DNA of 64,000 bases from Ehretia macrophylla (GCA_037974665.1 CM075777.1:13415001-13479000), one strand, 5' to 3'. Positions 22,706 through 34,921 are shown, numbered from the stretch's first letter. Translations and numbers: made by a program. The notes: generated by a model not told the origin, from the letters alone.

Positions 22706-24251
22706 TGTGAAACTCCAAAATTTCATTTATGTGAAATTACGTATTTTGACTTGTATATATGTTATATGGATTAAAATATGTTAATTATGTGATTATAACT
22801 TCTATTACATGATATGTGAGCGTTCATGAAATTTTCATAAAAATTTGCATTGAAAATTTTATCATTGAGTTTTGAGAATAGTATTTTAAGACACGTCCGT
22901 TAGAATTTTGAAACTAGTCTTCTAAACGTTTTAAAACCTAGTCCTTTGTTATTAATAGACGTGTGTTCGATAAAAATAGATTTTGAAATGAATTAGAAAT
23001 TTAAAAGGATTTTTTCATCTTCTTTTGCAAAAATAAGCCTTTTATTGTAATTGTATGTATATATATGATCATATATGCTTACATATGCCTACATATAAAT
23101 GTTGTCAACTAAAAACTAGTCCTATTATATATAGTATAAGTTAGATAGTATTGATATTACTATTTTTGGCCAAAAACAACTAAAATAGCTTAAGTTATCA
23201 ACTTTGACCTAGAGCCTTGCTTTGACTTTTGCTTATAAGTTATCAATACACATTAAAACAAAGCAAAAACACCACATTTTACACACACATTGCCGTGTGC
23301 TTTGGGAGAGAAAACAAGGATTTGCACTTAGTTTTCAAAGCAAATTTTCAAGGCAAATCTTCATTTCAAGTCTAAATCTTTTCATTCCAGGTTAAATTTT
23401 GCTTGTTGGGCACCTGTTCTACACATTCCTAGCTTCTTTTTGCATCAAAGGTGAGGGAAAAATATAGTTCATTATTTCAAAGTTGAGTCGAGTTTTTGGT
23501 TGATGCAATTATAGTGGTTATTTTGTTAAATTGATGTTAGATTATTTCTTAGTAGATGATAAGTATCAACTATATGCATTTGTAGCCATTTTAAACTGTA
23601 GTCGCTTGTATTTTTATTTTCTGAGAATTTAAATTGATTATTTGGCTTATATTTGAATAATTGTTGTTGTAGTGATTGAAATTGAGTTGTAGTTCCTTCT
23701 ATAGGCTTGTTAATTATTGTGTAGTAATGTTGTAATACCAAATTTTCAATTTGAATGCCATAGCAAAAGGTCAAAAAATTCAGCCAAGGTGCATCGCCAA
23801 AGTTAGGCTTGTTGGGCTTATTTTGGGTGGCTTTTGGTTGGTTTCTGAGAGGGTTAATATAGTTGTATGTGTGGTTGAGTGGCAGGAAAAGGTTCAGGGG
23901 TTGTTTGATTAGTAGATTGTAAGTTATGAATTTTAGAAGTTTGTGTAGTCTTTCTTTAAAATGCTTAAATGTTGTCTTTAGTTGATTGGTAGTGTTTGTG
24001 TAGTTGTTTCTTGGACTGTTGTTGAGTAGGTTCGGAATTGAATGCATGTTGAAATGTGGGATAAGTTGGGTGGGCTACTTTGTCATCTTACTTGGTTATC
24101 TTAATTGTTTAATTAATGTTATGTTGATTGAAGCATTGTTAATTGATTGATGATTATTGTTGTACTGGAGGACAACTTACTTTGTTATTTCTCGGAATGT
24201 TAAATGTTAAGTGTTGTCTGATGAAAGCCATGATAGTGTTGTGTCACCTCG

Positions 24252-24269
24252 GGCAGCATCGGGCTTGCC
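24252..24269 (+). promoter_or_regulatory. LTR stem-loop 1
   Basis: GGCAGC, loop ATCGG, then GCTTGCC: the same hairpin as at 52804-52820 with one extra T on the right arm. Confidence 0.5.
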
Positions 24270-24570
24270 GGGTTGCCAGCACAGCTATCATGTGTTACCC
24301 CTATCTCGTGTGGTTGGAGAGTGCCATGGAGTGTATGGGCTAGTTGAGGTACTTCCAGAATGTATCAGTGGGCTTTATAAGAAGTTGGTTGAGATCGTGA
24401 TGGCGTATGGAGCTACACCAACTAGTGTATCATTTTTAAAGTGAATGGTTATTTGTGTTGTTTAAGTTGAATTGTTAATGATGGTGAGGTTTATTGAATG
24501 TTGTTGCTCCTAGGGTGTTTTCCCAAGTGGTAAAGAAAATTGTTTCCAAAACATCTTTCAAACCCTCGCT

Positions 24571-24592
24571 GAGCTTTGTATTGTATAAGCTC
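24571..24592 (+). promoter_or_regulatory. LTR stem-loop 2
   Basis: GAGCTT (24571-24576) and AAGCTC (24587-24592) pair perfectly around ten bases, 20 bases before the acceptor-like TTAG. Confidence 0.6.
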
Positions 24593-25148
24593 ACCCTTTT
24601 TGCTGACTTTTAGGTGTTACCGAGCTGGAGTTAGGGTACATGCCTCAAGAGACTGAGTACGAGCATTATATGGATAAGTCTAATGTGTAGGAGTCTTGTC
24701 CTTGATGTTTTACTGGAGTACTCTTTGTTGTCTTGTATTGTAAAACCAGTTGTATCATATTTACTTTAAAGTTTGTACTGTATAAGATGTTATAAAGATA
24801 GTGGAAAGTATAACACTAGTTTAGCTATCTTACTTTTGGTAATGAATAGGCTGCTAGACTAGTTTTATGTATGTTATGCATATGTATGATATAGCTTGTG
24901 GTATATTTTTGAAACAGAGGCGTATGACCTGTGGTTGAGATATTGTATGGTCGTATAATGAATGAATGTGGATGTGTTGTATGTTAATGAATGGTTGTTG
25001 GAGTTGTTGTTGAAGTTGTAGTTGGTTGTGTGATGTTATAAAGGATTGATTTAGAGTCTTGTTGTCCATATTACAGACGTTATATTGTCGAAATTCCGTT
25101 GCGTCCTGACTGATTGTAAGTGGGGTCGAGTTGGGGAGTGACACAAGC

Positions 25149-25379
25149 TGTCATAAGACAAACATTGTTCTCCAAATAGTGTTCTTTGTCTGATTGTCTT
25201 AACTTCTAAAAGCTACTAGGACTTTTCAAATTGGAAACCACACTTAATACTTCAACAAATACATGAATACCAAGCTTTGAAGAAGAGGCAGTACAACACA
25301 AAGGAAAGTGACTAGGAGAGGGACCAAAGACATGATTGCTATGACTTCAAAATGACCAAAATACCCTTGCTAGACACTA
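25149..25379. other. Short unassigned segment between two LTRs
   Basis: No open frame and no recognised repeat. It is the right flank of the solo LTR and the left flank of the next LTR. Confidence 0.5.
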
Positions 25380-26653
25380 TGTGAGACCCAAGTCTCGAAT
25401 TACTTGCTTTTAATTACTTTATATATTATTTGAATTATTATGTGTATGTATGTGCATTCTTAGGTAAAAATTTCATTTCAAGTTCATTTAAAAGTGCATT
25501 TTTTTGACTTTTCATATTCTTTGGCTAAACTAAGTGTTATACTTTTAATTACATGAAATAATATGTTTAGATTAATGTTTTATCATCTTAAATATTCCTA
25601 GAATGACATAATAGAAGTTAGAAGCAAAAATGAAGGTTAACTTAGTCATTTTAGGCTTTTATTCTTGCATAGCCAACTTTGACCTTTCTTTGACTTCTTC
25701 ATAAGCATAAAACAGATACAAAACAAGCCAAAAACACCACAAACACACACGCATTCAGCCGTGACCTAAGGAGAAGAAGAAAATAGTATTTTCTAGGTTT
25801 TCAAGCCAAATTTTGAAGAAAAGTCTTGATTCAAGGCCATTTGCTTCCATTCAAAGCTTGTTTTTGCTTCTTTCAAGTGTGCTCTACCTATTTCTAACCT
25901 TTCTTTCCATTTAAGGTGAGGGAAAAACTAGATCTTAAAATTAAAGTTTGTACCAAATATTTGAAATTGCATATATAGATGTTGTATGATTGTATTGACT
26001 TATGGTTATTGCTAGATAGGTGCTTTAGAACAACATAGGTTGATTTTAGCTAATTTAATCAGTGACTTGTTATAGTTTTATTATAAATGTTGTTTATTGA
26101 GTTTTTAGCTAAAATTTGTGTTTGAATTGTGTTTCATTGCTTATATAAGAGGTGTACATGCTTAGTTGTACTTATCTTGCATAGAATAGCAAGGTTATAA
26201 CGCAAAAATGATGAATTATTGGTGGCGTTTATGGGCTGAAAATTCCAGCCGCCTAGCATGGTGTTGTCAGACTGGTTGGGTGAATTTTGGGTGGCTTTTG
26301 GGATGCCCTCGGGGTGGTTTAGGTGCATGTTTTAGTGGTTAATTGATAGGAGGTGGTTCGGGGGTTGTTTGGTTGCCTAATTTTGAGTTAGGTTGCTAGA
26401 AAGTTGGTGCATTGCTACTTGAGATAGTTTAAGTGTTGTTTTGAGTTCTTTTGCATTGAATGTGTGGTTAGAACTTGAATTGGTGTCAGGTAGGCTCGAA
26501 GATAGTTAATGCGCGAATGTATGTGTTTGAGGTTGGATGGCCTACCTTGTCATCTAATTAAAGTGTTTTATAAGTGTTGAATTACTAAATGTTAAAGTGT
26601 TAATTATAAAGTGTTAAATGTGAATTGTTAATTGTTGAAGTGCTGGGAGACAA
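25380..26653 (+). repeat. 5' portion of a Ty3-type LTR, interrupted on the right
   Basis: Starts TGTGAGACCCAAG, with a donor-like TAAG|GTGAGGG at 25912-25921 and the CTACCTTGTCATCTAA block near 26543 shared with other LTRs. It stops at 26653, where a minus-strand LTR begins. The remaining part of this LTR was not located in the window. Confidence 0.75.
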
Positions 26654-27787
26654 TGTCACGACCCCCTTTCACTAATACAGTCTCGGATATAGCCAAACTT
26701 AAAATCTCGGGATCGTGATGCCACAGACTTACGAAGATCACTCCTCCTAAGTCCGCTAAAGGACAAAACATTACCCCAGCACAATTATCCATAAAACAAT
26801 ATAATTCAAAATTATCCCATTACTACAACCAAGGTTACAAAAATTGCATTTACATTAAGTCTATCGAGTTCGAAATGGCCTAAAATACAACATCTAACTA
26901 TTATATCAATTCAAATAGTACATGTTATACAAACTTCATCACTAAAGACAAATATTACAAACGTATTTTCCTCGCATACAACCATCAAATACACCATCCA
27001 CTTGCGTTAGTGAGGGGGGAATTGGGAAGGGTTTTCGTAAGCATTTTATCATTATGAAAATATTTGTAGAAAACCTTGTCATACACATAAATTTACAAGC
27101 AAATCATGTACGTAAGTTCTTAGCTTGCAATAATTAATATAATATTTTGAATATTTAACAAGAAACAGAAATAAACATAATAGTGAGCATTCAACCTTAC
27201 TCTCCAAGGATCGTGGGCCCAAGCGAGAGTAGGTAACCACATATGAACATTTAACACATATTTGGGCAAGAACACGTTTACACTTTAACATCGCATCGTA
27301 TTTCACGTGGTGGTCGACCAATAAATCCAATAAACCCCTTATCTCTCCCACATAGGGTATTTCAGATATACCCAAATCCTACGACCCAATTATCCTAAGG
27401 TATAATTGTTCTCAAGCGAGATACAGATCTCCGAGGGTATAATTGTTCCTCTGCAAAAAAAGAAAAGAATACGGACCATGGTAGTCATGCTAGACTGGCA
27501 AGCTCGATGCAGCCCGGAGTTTCGTGACGCTACCATGTTGAAAGAAGGTTGCAACATTTCCAACAACATATCAGTTTATACATTGCATGTCATTTCAAGT
27601 AGTATGCCAAATATGACATCAAGTATCGCATCACGTTTCTCATCAAATATCAAGTCAAGTTTCAACACATAGATATGCATAATTTATGACTTTCACATTA
27701 GTGATTCAATTTGCGATTTCACACTTAATCAACATTTAGCAACATCACATGCTATCAAGAATCCACAAATTTAACTTTTTGATGATA

Positions 27788-27792
27788 GTAAT
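27788..27792. repeat. Left target-site duplication GTAAT
   Basis: Matches 32228-32232 on the other side of the nested element. Confidence 0.9.
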
Positions 27793-30199
27793 TGTGACAC
27801 CCCGAATCTAGCATGTAGTGAATAATACCTGTTTACACATGCTTATGTGTTTAATTTAAGTGATTGTGTGAATTTATGTATTTACTTTCATTTTGACATT
27901 TATTTGGTAACTTTAATTTTCAAATTTCTTCAAAAATGTTCAAATAATATTTAAATAAATTATATGAAATGAATATTAACTATTTTATTACTTGTATTAT
28001 TTGAATTTATCTTCTTGCATTTATTTGCTTTGTTTTCAACTTAATGAATAAAGAGCTCTGAGCCCGGAGTAAATTTTAAAGTATTTTACTTTTTTAAATT
28101 TATATTTTTCCCGTGATACTTGACATATTTTTTGATATTATGTGCATAGCATATCGGGAACAAGAGATATAAAATGATTCGTGTATCGTGTGAATAGTGA
28201 AATCTAGTTTACATTCTAGGCCATTAGAAGACTTAGCATTATTTTTGCGTTTTTGTCTAGCATTTATTAATTTATTTTCCCAAGCCCAACCTAAGTCAAC
28301 TCAAGCCCAAGCCCTTTGACCAACTATATCTTCCAAATATAGTGCAAAATGAACAATAAAACCAAAAAAAAAAGGGTGAAGAACCCGTGAGCATGAAGAA
28401 GAAAAAAAAGAGAAAAATGGTACTAGGGTTTTGCTAATTGGTGCTTCTCCAAGCTTGCTTGAGGTGTTTTGAGCCATCTAAAGTCTTCTTCTTGCATATT
28501 CTACCTTGTATTGGTGAGGGATCCATTTTATTTGCATATATATATATATATATATATATATTGTCCAGCTAATGAAAATTAATGTTGATGATGCAAATGT
28601 TAGTTTTAATTCTTGTTTTTGATTCAATTGATGCTTCCCTAGCTTCTAGAGTAGACTTTTAATGTTATAGCACTTGTTTAGGTATGGGTTGAATATTGGC
28701 TAGTTGGAGAAGATAATGAATAGTATTTTTTCTTCAAGTTTGTGTTTTAATGGTTAAATGCTTAGTTCAATGCTTGAAAAAGGTGCCATAAGTGTTCAAA
28801 TGTCTAGATTAGTGCTTAAACTCGCCAAAATGTGATTGGAACTTGGTTAGAACTTATTGAACATAAAGGGCCATTTATATGTTTTTGGGCTCTGTGTGTG
28901 TGTGTTTTAGAGCTTGGTTGTGGTTAGTTAGTGATGGTGGAGTATCTAGTGTGCTCGTATTGTCACCTCAATGTTTGATAGCTTGTATAATAGCTAGAAA
29001 GTATAAAGGGCTAGTTAAAGAAAGTGAATTGATTGTTAGTAATTTGAATTAAAATTGACTAGTTAAGTGTCTAAGTGAGCTTGAATTGAATATATGTCTA
29101 ATCAGAGGAGTTTCATGAGTTGAATTGCATGTATACCTTGATGTGAATTGAGTAAATATGCATGGTCTCTCGTTTATATAGGTTGTATAGCTATTGATTA
29201 TTATTGTATGTGCGAGGACAACCTATTTTATTGTTCCTCAATTGTGTGTATCGAATTGTGTATTTATACTTGTTGATGAACATATCTTGTTATCGTATCG
29301 TATCGATGGTTGCATAACCTTAAATTCGGGACAGATGTGACAAGTCTCTCTGGGCGACATCGGGCATGCCAGAGTTGTGTTGTTCTAGCTCTGTATTCTA
29401 TTCTTTCACTTGCTTGGTCCGAAGATTGACGGGGGTATTGGGTCGTAGTTATTGGGTACAATCCGGAGTACCCATTAGTGATTGGTATGCCGACTATATC
29501 ATATCGTGATCGTGATCGTGGTTCGTGGATCGATGTCGTGATGGTGAATTGGAGTGATAAGAGTTATCAAATCGTATCCTTTCATTGAATTGGCTAGTTT
29601 ATTGTCTTGATCGATTGCCTTAAATTGTTATCGTTTACTTGACTTGTCTTTATTTGTATTGCTAAAATGTCTTTGTTTATATTGCTAGATTTGTCTTTGT
29701 TTATATTGATGGACTTGTCTTTAGTGACATTGCTTGACTTGTCTCTATATGCATTGCATGAAAGAGTTTTCGAAAGCTTTCCCGGTTAATGTTTCCCTCC
29801 CTCACTGAGCATAGTGTTTGCTCACCCTTTTTCTAACACCTTTCAGGAGAAGAGGATCTATGAGCTTGTGGATTGGTATGTGATGGTTGTGCAAAAGGGA
29901 TCGTGTATTTAACCTTAGTGATAAAGTTGTATAATGTGCATCGTTGGAATATGTAATAATTGTTTAGTTTGCTAGACTTGTAGCATTAATGGAATTGAAT
30001 TGTAAAATGTAAGGAGATGTGAATTTGTTAAGCATATGTTAAAGAACTTTGTGTATTGGAGTTGTATGTTGTGGAAAGCTTCTGTTTGTAGGTATTGGTT
30101 AGGCCTAAGTAAAGGGGAAACTCTATTCGTTTTTTCTCATTTTTTGTGCCTTGGGTTTTGAATTGGGGTCCCGATTCCGTGAGGGATCAGGGAGTTACA
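27793..30199 (+). repeat. 5' LTR of the nested element (2407 bp)
   Basis: TGTGACACCCCG to GGGAGTTACA. Landmarks: TTG|GTGAGGG at 28511-28520 followed by a TA microsatellite at 28538-28561, a degenerate stem-loop 1 block at 29353-29370 (loop ATCGG kept), stem-loop 2 at 29807-29823 and acceptor-like TTTCAG at 29841-29846. Confidence 0.92.
29807..29823 (+). promoter_or_regulatory. LTR stem-loop 2, CA/TG variant
   Basis: GAGCA (29807-29811) pairs with TGCTC (29819-29823), loop of seven. Compared with GAGCTT/AAGCTC copies both arms have changed together. It is followed by the acceptor-like TTTCAG 22 bases on. Confidence 0.65.
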
Positions 30200-30201
30200 A
30201 G

Positions 30202-30213
30202 TGGTATCAGAGG
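30202..30213 (+). promoter_or_regulatory. Primer-binding site (tRNA-Met type)
   Basis: TGGTATCAGAGG two bases after the LTR end, matching the initiator tRNA-Met 3' complement at all but the last position. Confidence 0.92.
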
Positions 30214-31740
30214 TTAGATAACTTTCAGTCAGGACAGGGTCCTCAGTCTATTAGGTAACAACCGTCGAGTGCGTGCTTGTGAAGTGTGTCTTGAATGAAA
30301 GTGTGTGCTTGTAGGTGAGACTTGTGTGTTTTGATGAATGTGTGCACCTATGTGTTATGATTGCATGATATGTGATAAATGTGTGATATGTGCAAAGATG
30401 TGGCCATTCGTGAATCGAAGTGACTCTATGAATAATTACTTGTTTTAACTGTTGATTGTAAAAGTGTATATTTAAGTTCTATGGGTAAGTTGTTACTTGC
30501 ATTAGGTTATCTTGCTAAGTAAACTGAGTATTATAAAACTCTAGTATAACCAATAGTTTCATAATAGCTTAAAGAGTATTTGTGCATATGTCACAGTTTC
30601 ATAGTATGTGAACATTGTGTCAAAGGTATTATGTATGTACTAGGAAGAGTGTACCTTATGTGATGACATGGCATGCATGCATAGCCTATTGAATGGTAAG
30701 GAAATCCCCCCCCCCCCCCCCCTAAAGAGAGATGGTTAGTGGCAGACCTTCCAATATGTGGACTAACATGAATGAGAGGCATTTAATTTGCCATCTATTT
30801 GGGTGTCTGTGTTCATATTTGAAACTTAGCCATTGGAATTCTTTTATAATATTCTTCTATGCTCAGCAGTCATATATGAGTGGCTTACTTTGGGATTTTT
30901 ATATGACGGTTCTTATTGGAGTATTCTTTTGGAGTTTTCCTTATTGGCACTTCTCTATGGGTTTTGTATTCGGGATTCTTATCAGACTTATTATACAGTA
31001 TTATTTGCAATATTTTGAGGTATTCGCATTGGGCTTTCTTATTGGCATTTTAGTATAGTGTTCTCGCTCGACAAACGGTAATGAGGTCTCGGAGTTTTGG
31101 TTATGTATACAGTGCTTCAACTCGGGACTCTCACTCAGTCTCTCGCCCAGAGAATCTATATTTGATATTCTACTTGGCAATCTTATTGGATGTACAATAT
31201 CCTTCTCTAGTATTCTCCTCAACAATTTTCTCGGTATTTGGTAGTGGTATCTGAGATCTTATTTGGTTATTCTATTTGGTATTTCACTTGAGAACTTTAT
31301 TTGATATATATATATATATCCTGCGTGCACGTTTGAAGTCCTTATTTGGGTACTTATGGAGCTTTTATTTGAAAACCTTATATGGAACTTCTTGTGGTAT
31401 ATTTGATCCAGATTTCTTGCTTGAAGTCTTCTTTGGATGTACTTGGGTTTCTTGTTCAGATTTCTACTTCGGACTTCTTATCTGGTATTTTCTCGGCATT
31501 CTACTTGGGCTATCTACTTGGCATTTCCCTATATTGAGGAAACCGGTATGCACCTAGGAGATTCTTATCCGGATTTCTTACTTGGGATTTTTCATGAGGT
31601 ATTTCCCCGGTATTCTTGTTGGGCTTTCCTACATTCTTGTGCAGTGCTCTTGCTCGGTTACCGATGAGGAGTAATCAGAGTTTGGTTTTCGGGTGATGCG
31701 AGATTCTCTTGTGAAGAAGAATTACAAGGACGCAATTGTT
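30214..31740 (+). other. Non-coding internal domain with degenerate internal repeats
   Basis: From about 30820 to 31650 it is a run of loosely repeated words such as CTTATTGGCATTTT, CTACTTGGGCTATC and CTTACTTGGGATTT. A longer block around TGTTCTCGCTCG (31050-31100) recurs in diverged form at about 31643-31693, near 590 bases later. Open frames here are hydrophobic by-products of the T-rich repeat. A 17-base poly-C run lies at 30706-30722. Confidence 0.75.
30706..30722 (+). repeat. Poly-C tract (17 C)
   Basis: An uninterrupted C run, i.e. poly-G on the minus strand, in an otherwise AT-rich region. The length may be affected by sequencing. Confidence 0.85.
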
Positions 31741-31755
31741 TTGAGGGAGGAAGAG
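31741..31755 (+). promoter_or_regulatory. Polypurine tract of the nested element
   Basis: TTGAGGGAGGAAGAG directly before the 3' LTR start TGTGATACC. Confidence 0.85.
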
Positions 31756-32227
31756 TGTGATACCCCGGATCTAGCATGTAGTAAATAGTACCTATTTGCA
31801 GATGCCTATGTGTTTAATTTAAGTGATTGTATGAATTTATGTGTTTACTTTAACTTTGACATTTATTTGGTAATTTTAATTTTCATATCTCTTAAAAAAT
31901 ATTCAAATAATATTTAAATAAATTATAAGCAATGAATATTAACTATTTTATTACTTGTATTATTTGAATTTATGTTCTTGCATTTATTTACTTTATTTTC
32001 AACTAAATGAATAAAGAGCTCCGAGCCCGGAGTAAATTTTAAAATATTTTACTTTTCTAAATTTATATTTTTCCCGTGATACTTGACATATTTTAAGTAT
32101 TAGTTAATCGATATTATGCGCATAGCATATCGGGAATTAGAGATATAAAATGATTCGTGTATTGTGTGAATAGTGAAATCTAGCTTATATTTTGGGCCAT
32201 TAGAAGACTTAGCATTGGGGCGCTACA
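31756..32227 (+). repeat. 3' LTR of the nested element, internally deleted (472 bp)
   Basis: The first ~460 bases align with the start of the 5' LTR (to GACTTAGCATT). The sequence then jumps to GGGGCGCTACA, equivalent to the 5' LTR terminus. About 1.95 kb is missing, but both ends and the target duplication survive. Confidence 0.88.
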
Positions 32228-32232
32228 GTAAT
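32228..32232. repeat. Right target-site duplication GTAAT
   Basis: Perfect copy of 27788-27792. Confidence 0.9.
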
Positions 32233-33552
32233 TAACAATAGCACTAACCAACCTAGTTACACATTTATAGATTTCTCAGTAGAACCTTAACTTTAGCAAA
32301 TCTATTACCTATGCTAACGACCTCTAAATACTCTGATGTTTATATCGGAACAAAGCTTTTCGAGTGTAAAGAGTTCTAGGATCAAACAGAACCCAATTCC
32401 GAGCTAAAATCAATAAGTTATGACAAGTTTTGTGCAACTACTCGTAGTTGTCCAGGTTTTAATGTTTTCTGCTAGCTGTCAAAAATGGTTTCGTCAGAGG
32501 GTTAGAACGACTGAATTAGCTCTTGCTCCAAAAACAAAGTTTGCTCTAAACTGATTCATCTAATAGCAGCTAAAATTCATTCAATTTTGAGTTCGTTTAC
32601 TATGTCAAAATAGCTCTAAACATCAGGTGTAGTGTTCTGTCCGATGCTTAAATTCAGCTTCTTTGCCAACTTACTACTACTCTAACCATCATTTGTCCAA
32701 GAACTCATCTTAACATCTTCAATATACAATATATACATCTACTACATCAAGATTTAACCTCAAGAAAGAAATTAAGCACCAATTCATAACTATCTTCCAT
32801 AAATTTCTCGAATAACATGAAAATAGCACAAGTTAACCATGTTCTTGCAAGATTTAACATCAAACAAGCCATATAAACCATAATCATGCCATTATAACTT
32901 CAAAACCATGATTTTAAAACAACCCCTCACCTTGAAATTGAGTATTGACACAAGAAAACCTTGAAGATGCAAAGAAAAACTCTTGTTTTGGGGGGTTAGG
33001 TAGAAGATGATTTCACTCTTTCTCCTTGAAGATGCAAACAACCATGATTTCACTCTTTCTCCTTCGGCCTTGTTCTTCACCAATTCCTTGCAATTTTTTC
33101 GCTCACAAAGCTCTCTTCTTCTCTCTTGGGGCTGACGGGTTTTGGGGGGTTAAGTAGAAGATGAAAGACTTTAATTAACTTAAAAGATAAGTTATGACTT
33201 TTAGCTAATTAGAATTTGACCCCAAGTGTTTCTAGCTTTTGCAAAATTTCCTCTTTCTTTTCTTCTTGTAGTTGTGGGGTCCCAAGTGCAATTTAGCAAA
33301 AATCAATCCTAGTTCTAAGTGTTTACTTGGTGCCCAAGTAAAGGTTTAGGTAATTGCACTTTTCCCCTAAAGTTTTCTAATGTTTGCAAAGTTACCCCGA
33401 AAGTTATTCTTCTTAATTTCTATGATTCTAAATTAATTCCTAACTTATTTCTTTTTCACATAACAAGTAATTAAAATATATGAAACACTAAAATATATGT
33501 AATTACACATAGTATAATATTAATGCACGTGAATTTAGAACCGGGTCTCACA

Positions 33553-33867
33553 TCCTTCCCCCTTAATAGAATTGCGTCCTCGCAATTCCTTCATTCTAGT
33601 TCTCCTTTGTCATTCACGCAACCTAACTAAATCCAACATTTATTTACAAAACTCTCAAAGAATCACATTTCATAACTCTGGCTCAAGACACCAAGTTCAA
33701 ATTATATACACATTATGATTATAACCAATTTCATCCCAAGGTTCGAAACCTATAAGAGGCAAGTGTAGATTTCATGGATAGAAGCAATAACAAGGAACTC
33801 AAGATCCGCAAATCCAAGTAATAGAATTTCGAAAAAATATCAATCAACGAATTCAATGAATTGGTAG
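33553..33867 (-). other. Polypurine tract and 3' internal end of the minus-strand element
   Basis: 33553-33566 reads TTAAGGGGGAAGGA on the minus strand, next to the LTR start. Just upstream on that strand is GAGGACGCAATTCT, matching the end of pol in Tekay elements (GAGGACGAAATTCT near 60981). The remainder has no coding potential. Confidence 0.75.
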
Positions 33868-34921
33868 TGTTAAAAGTTGTGCAGTATAAGTATAGATTAA
33901 TTTCACAGCAAGATGACCAATATGCTTAATCAATGAACCTTTTTGATGAAAACAAAAAACGGATGTAATAACTTGGTGTAAACTGAGTCTGTTACAATTC
34001 TGTTATAGATGATGTTGCAACATTGTCTAGAATATTAGTTCTATCACAGACCGTTAACAATCTGTTTCTCTAATTCCTTAGTTTATTCTACTTAATGTTC
34101 CAACATGAGTAGTAACAGTAAATAGCAGCGGAAATAAAAGCTATAACAGAAATAAATAACACCAAGATTTAACGTGGTTCAACCGTGCGGTCTACGTCCA
34201 CGGGACCTCCCCTGGTCCAACAAACCTATTCATTAAGAAACAACAAATTACAACATCAATGGACTTACACAAGTAAAGACTCCCTCTTGACCTTTGACGG
34301 CTAGATGAAGAACTCCTTAACGAACTTCGGTTTGGCGAGCTCTCCTCGACTTGGAACGTTCTCTCCCGAAAACTACACTTTCTTCTCCCGAAGAATGAAT
34401 AAAAGAGATAGTAATCTAATCACTTAAAGACTCATACAAATCACTCATGTCTTACTATCAAACAAAACAAAGATGCAACACTTAATACAATAAAGGACTG
34501 AAACACAGATCGTGTTACAACATCACTTGGAACACTGGACAGAAAACTCTCTTGTATTTTCTCTTGTTGCTCTCTGTTTCTGCCTACATCTACTCCGCCT
34601 TTGCTGCGACCTTTTGCCTCATATTTATAACCAATTGCTGTTGCAAATCATCTTGGGCTGTAAGAAAAACCTTTACTCATAAAACCCTAATCTCTCTTTC
34701 CTTATGAATATGCAATTAATGTCATTCCTTAATTAGCACAAATCTTCTTCTCATATGGTAAGTTACCATAAGATTTTTCCTGCACCATATAAAAGGTAAA
34801 AGCACAAGTATGGTAATATAAGTTTTGCTAAAACATATCCAATCAAATCCCAATTAATTTAATTTCTTTAACAATCAAAATTCAATCAATTTAATTGCCA
34901 ATCAATCTGATTTTCTTAACA
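33868..34921 (-). repeat. Left LTR, inverted (1054 bp)
   Basis: Reverse complement of 37370-38428: it ends TTTTCTTAACA at 34921, which is the inverted LTR start, and begins TGTTAAAAG at 33868. Just beyond 34921 a ~30-base stretch of the LTR (ATCAAAATTCAATCAATTTA) is repeated before the coding remnant starts. Confidence 0.88.

Larger units (their letters stand above)
22706..25143 (+). repeat. Solo LTR, 2438 bp, with TSD CAAGC
   Basis: TGTGAAACTCC at the start and GGGGAGTGACA at the end, flanked by CAAGC at 22701-22705 and 25144-25148. No internal region, so this is a solo LTR left by LTR-LTR recombination. Landmarks: AAAG|GTGAGGG at 23447-23456, stem-loop 1 at 24252-24269 (one bulged T), stem-loop 2 at 24571-24592, acceptor-like TTTTAG at 24608-24613. 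It is related to the LTRs of elements 1 and 2. Confidence 0.93.
27793..32227 (+). mobile_element. Nested non-autonomous LTR retrotransposon with a shortened 3' LTR
   Basis: 5' LTR (27793-30199), primer-binding site, 1.5 kb non-coding internal region, polypurine tract and 3' LTR (31756-32227), flanked by perfect GTAAT duplications. No gag or pol motif in any frame of the internal region, so it must be moved by proteins of other elements. The 3' LTR is 472 bp against 2407 bp for the 5' LTR. Confidence 0.92.
26654..33552 (-). repeat. 3' LTR of the minus-strand element, with a nested element
   Basis: On the minus strand it starts TGTGAGACCCGG at 33552 and ends GGGGTCGTGACA at 26654. Removing the nested element and its target duplication leaves about 2459 bp. 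A donor-like AAG|GTGAGG (minus) lies near 32926-32933. A GGGCTGCATCGAGCTTGCC-type block (minus) is near 27500. The end at 26654 matches 39828 onward, the other LTR of the same element. Confidence 0.85.

Noticed and set aside
30732..31058. 108-codon membrane-like open frame
   Set aside because: The hydrophobic residues come from the T-rich degenerate repeat; the reading is not shared by the second repeat block.
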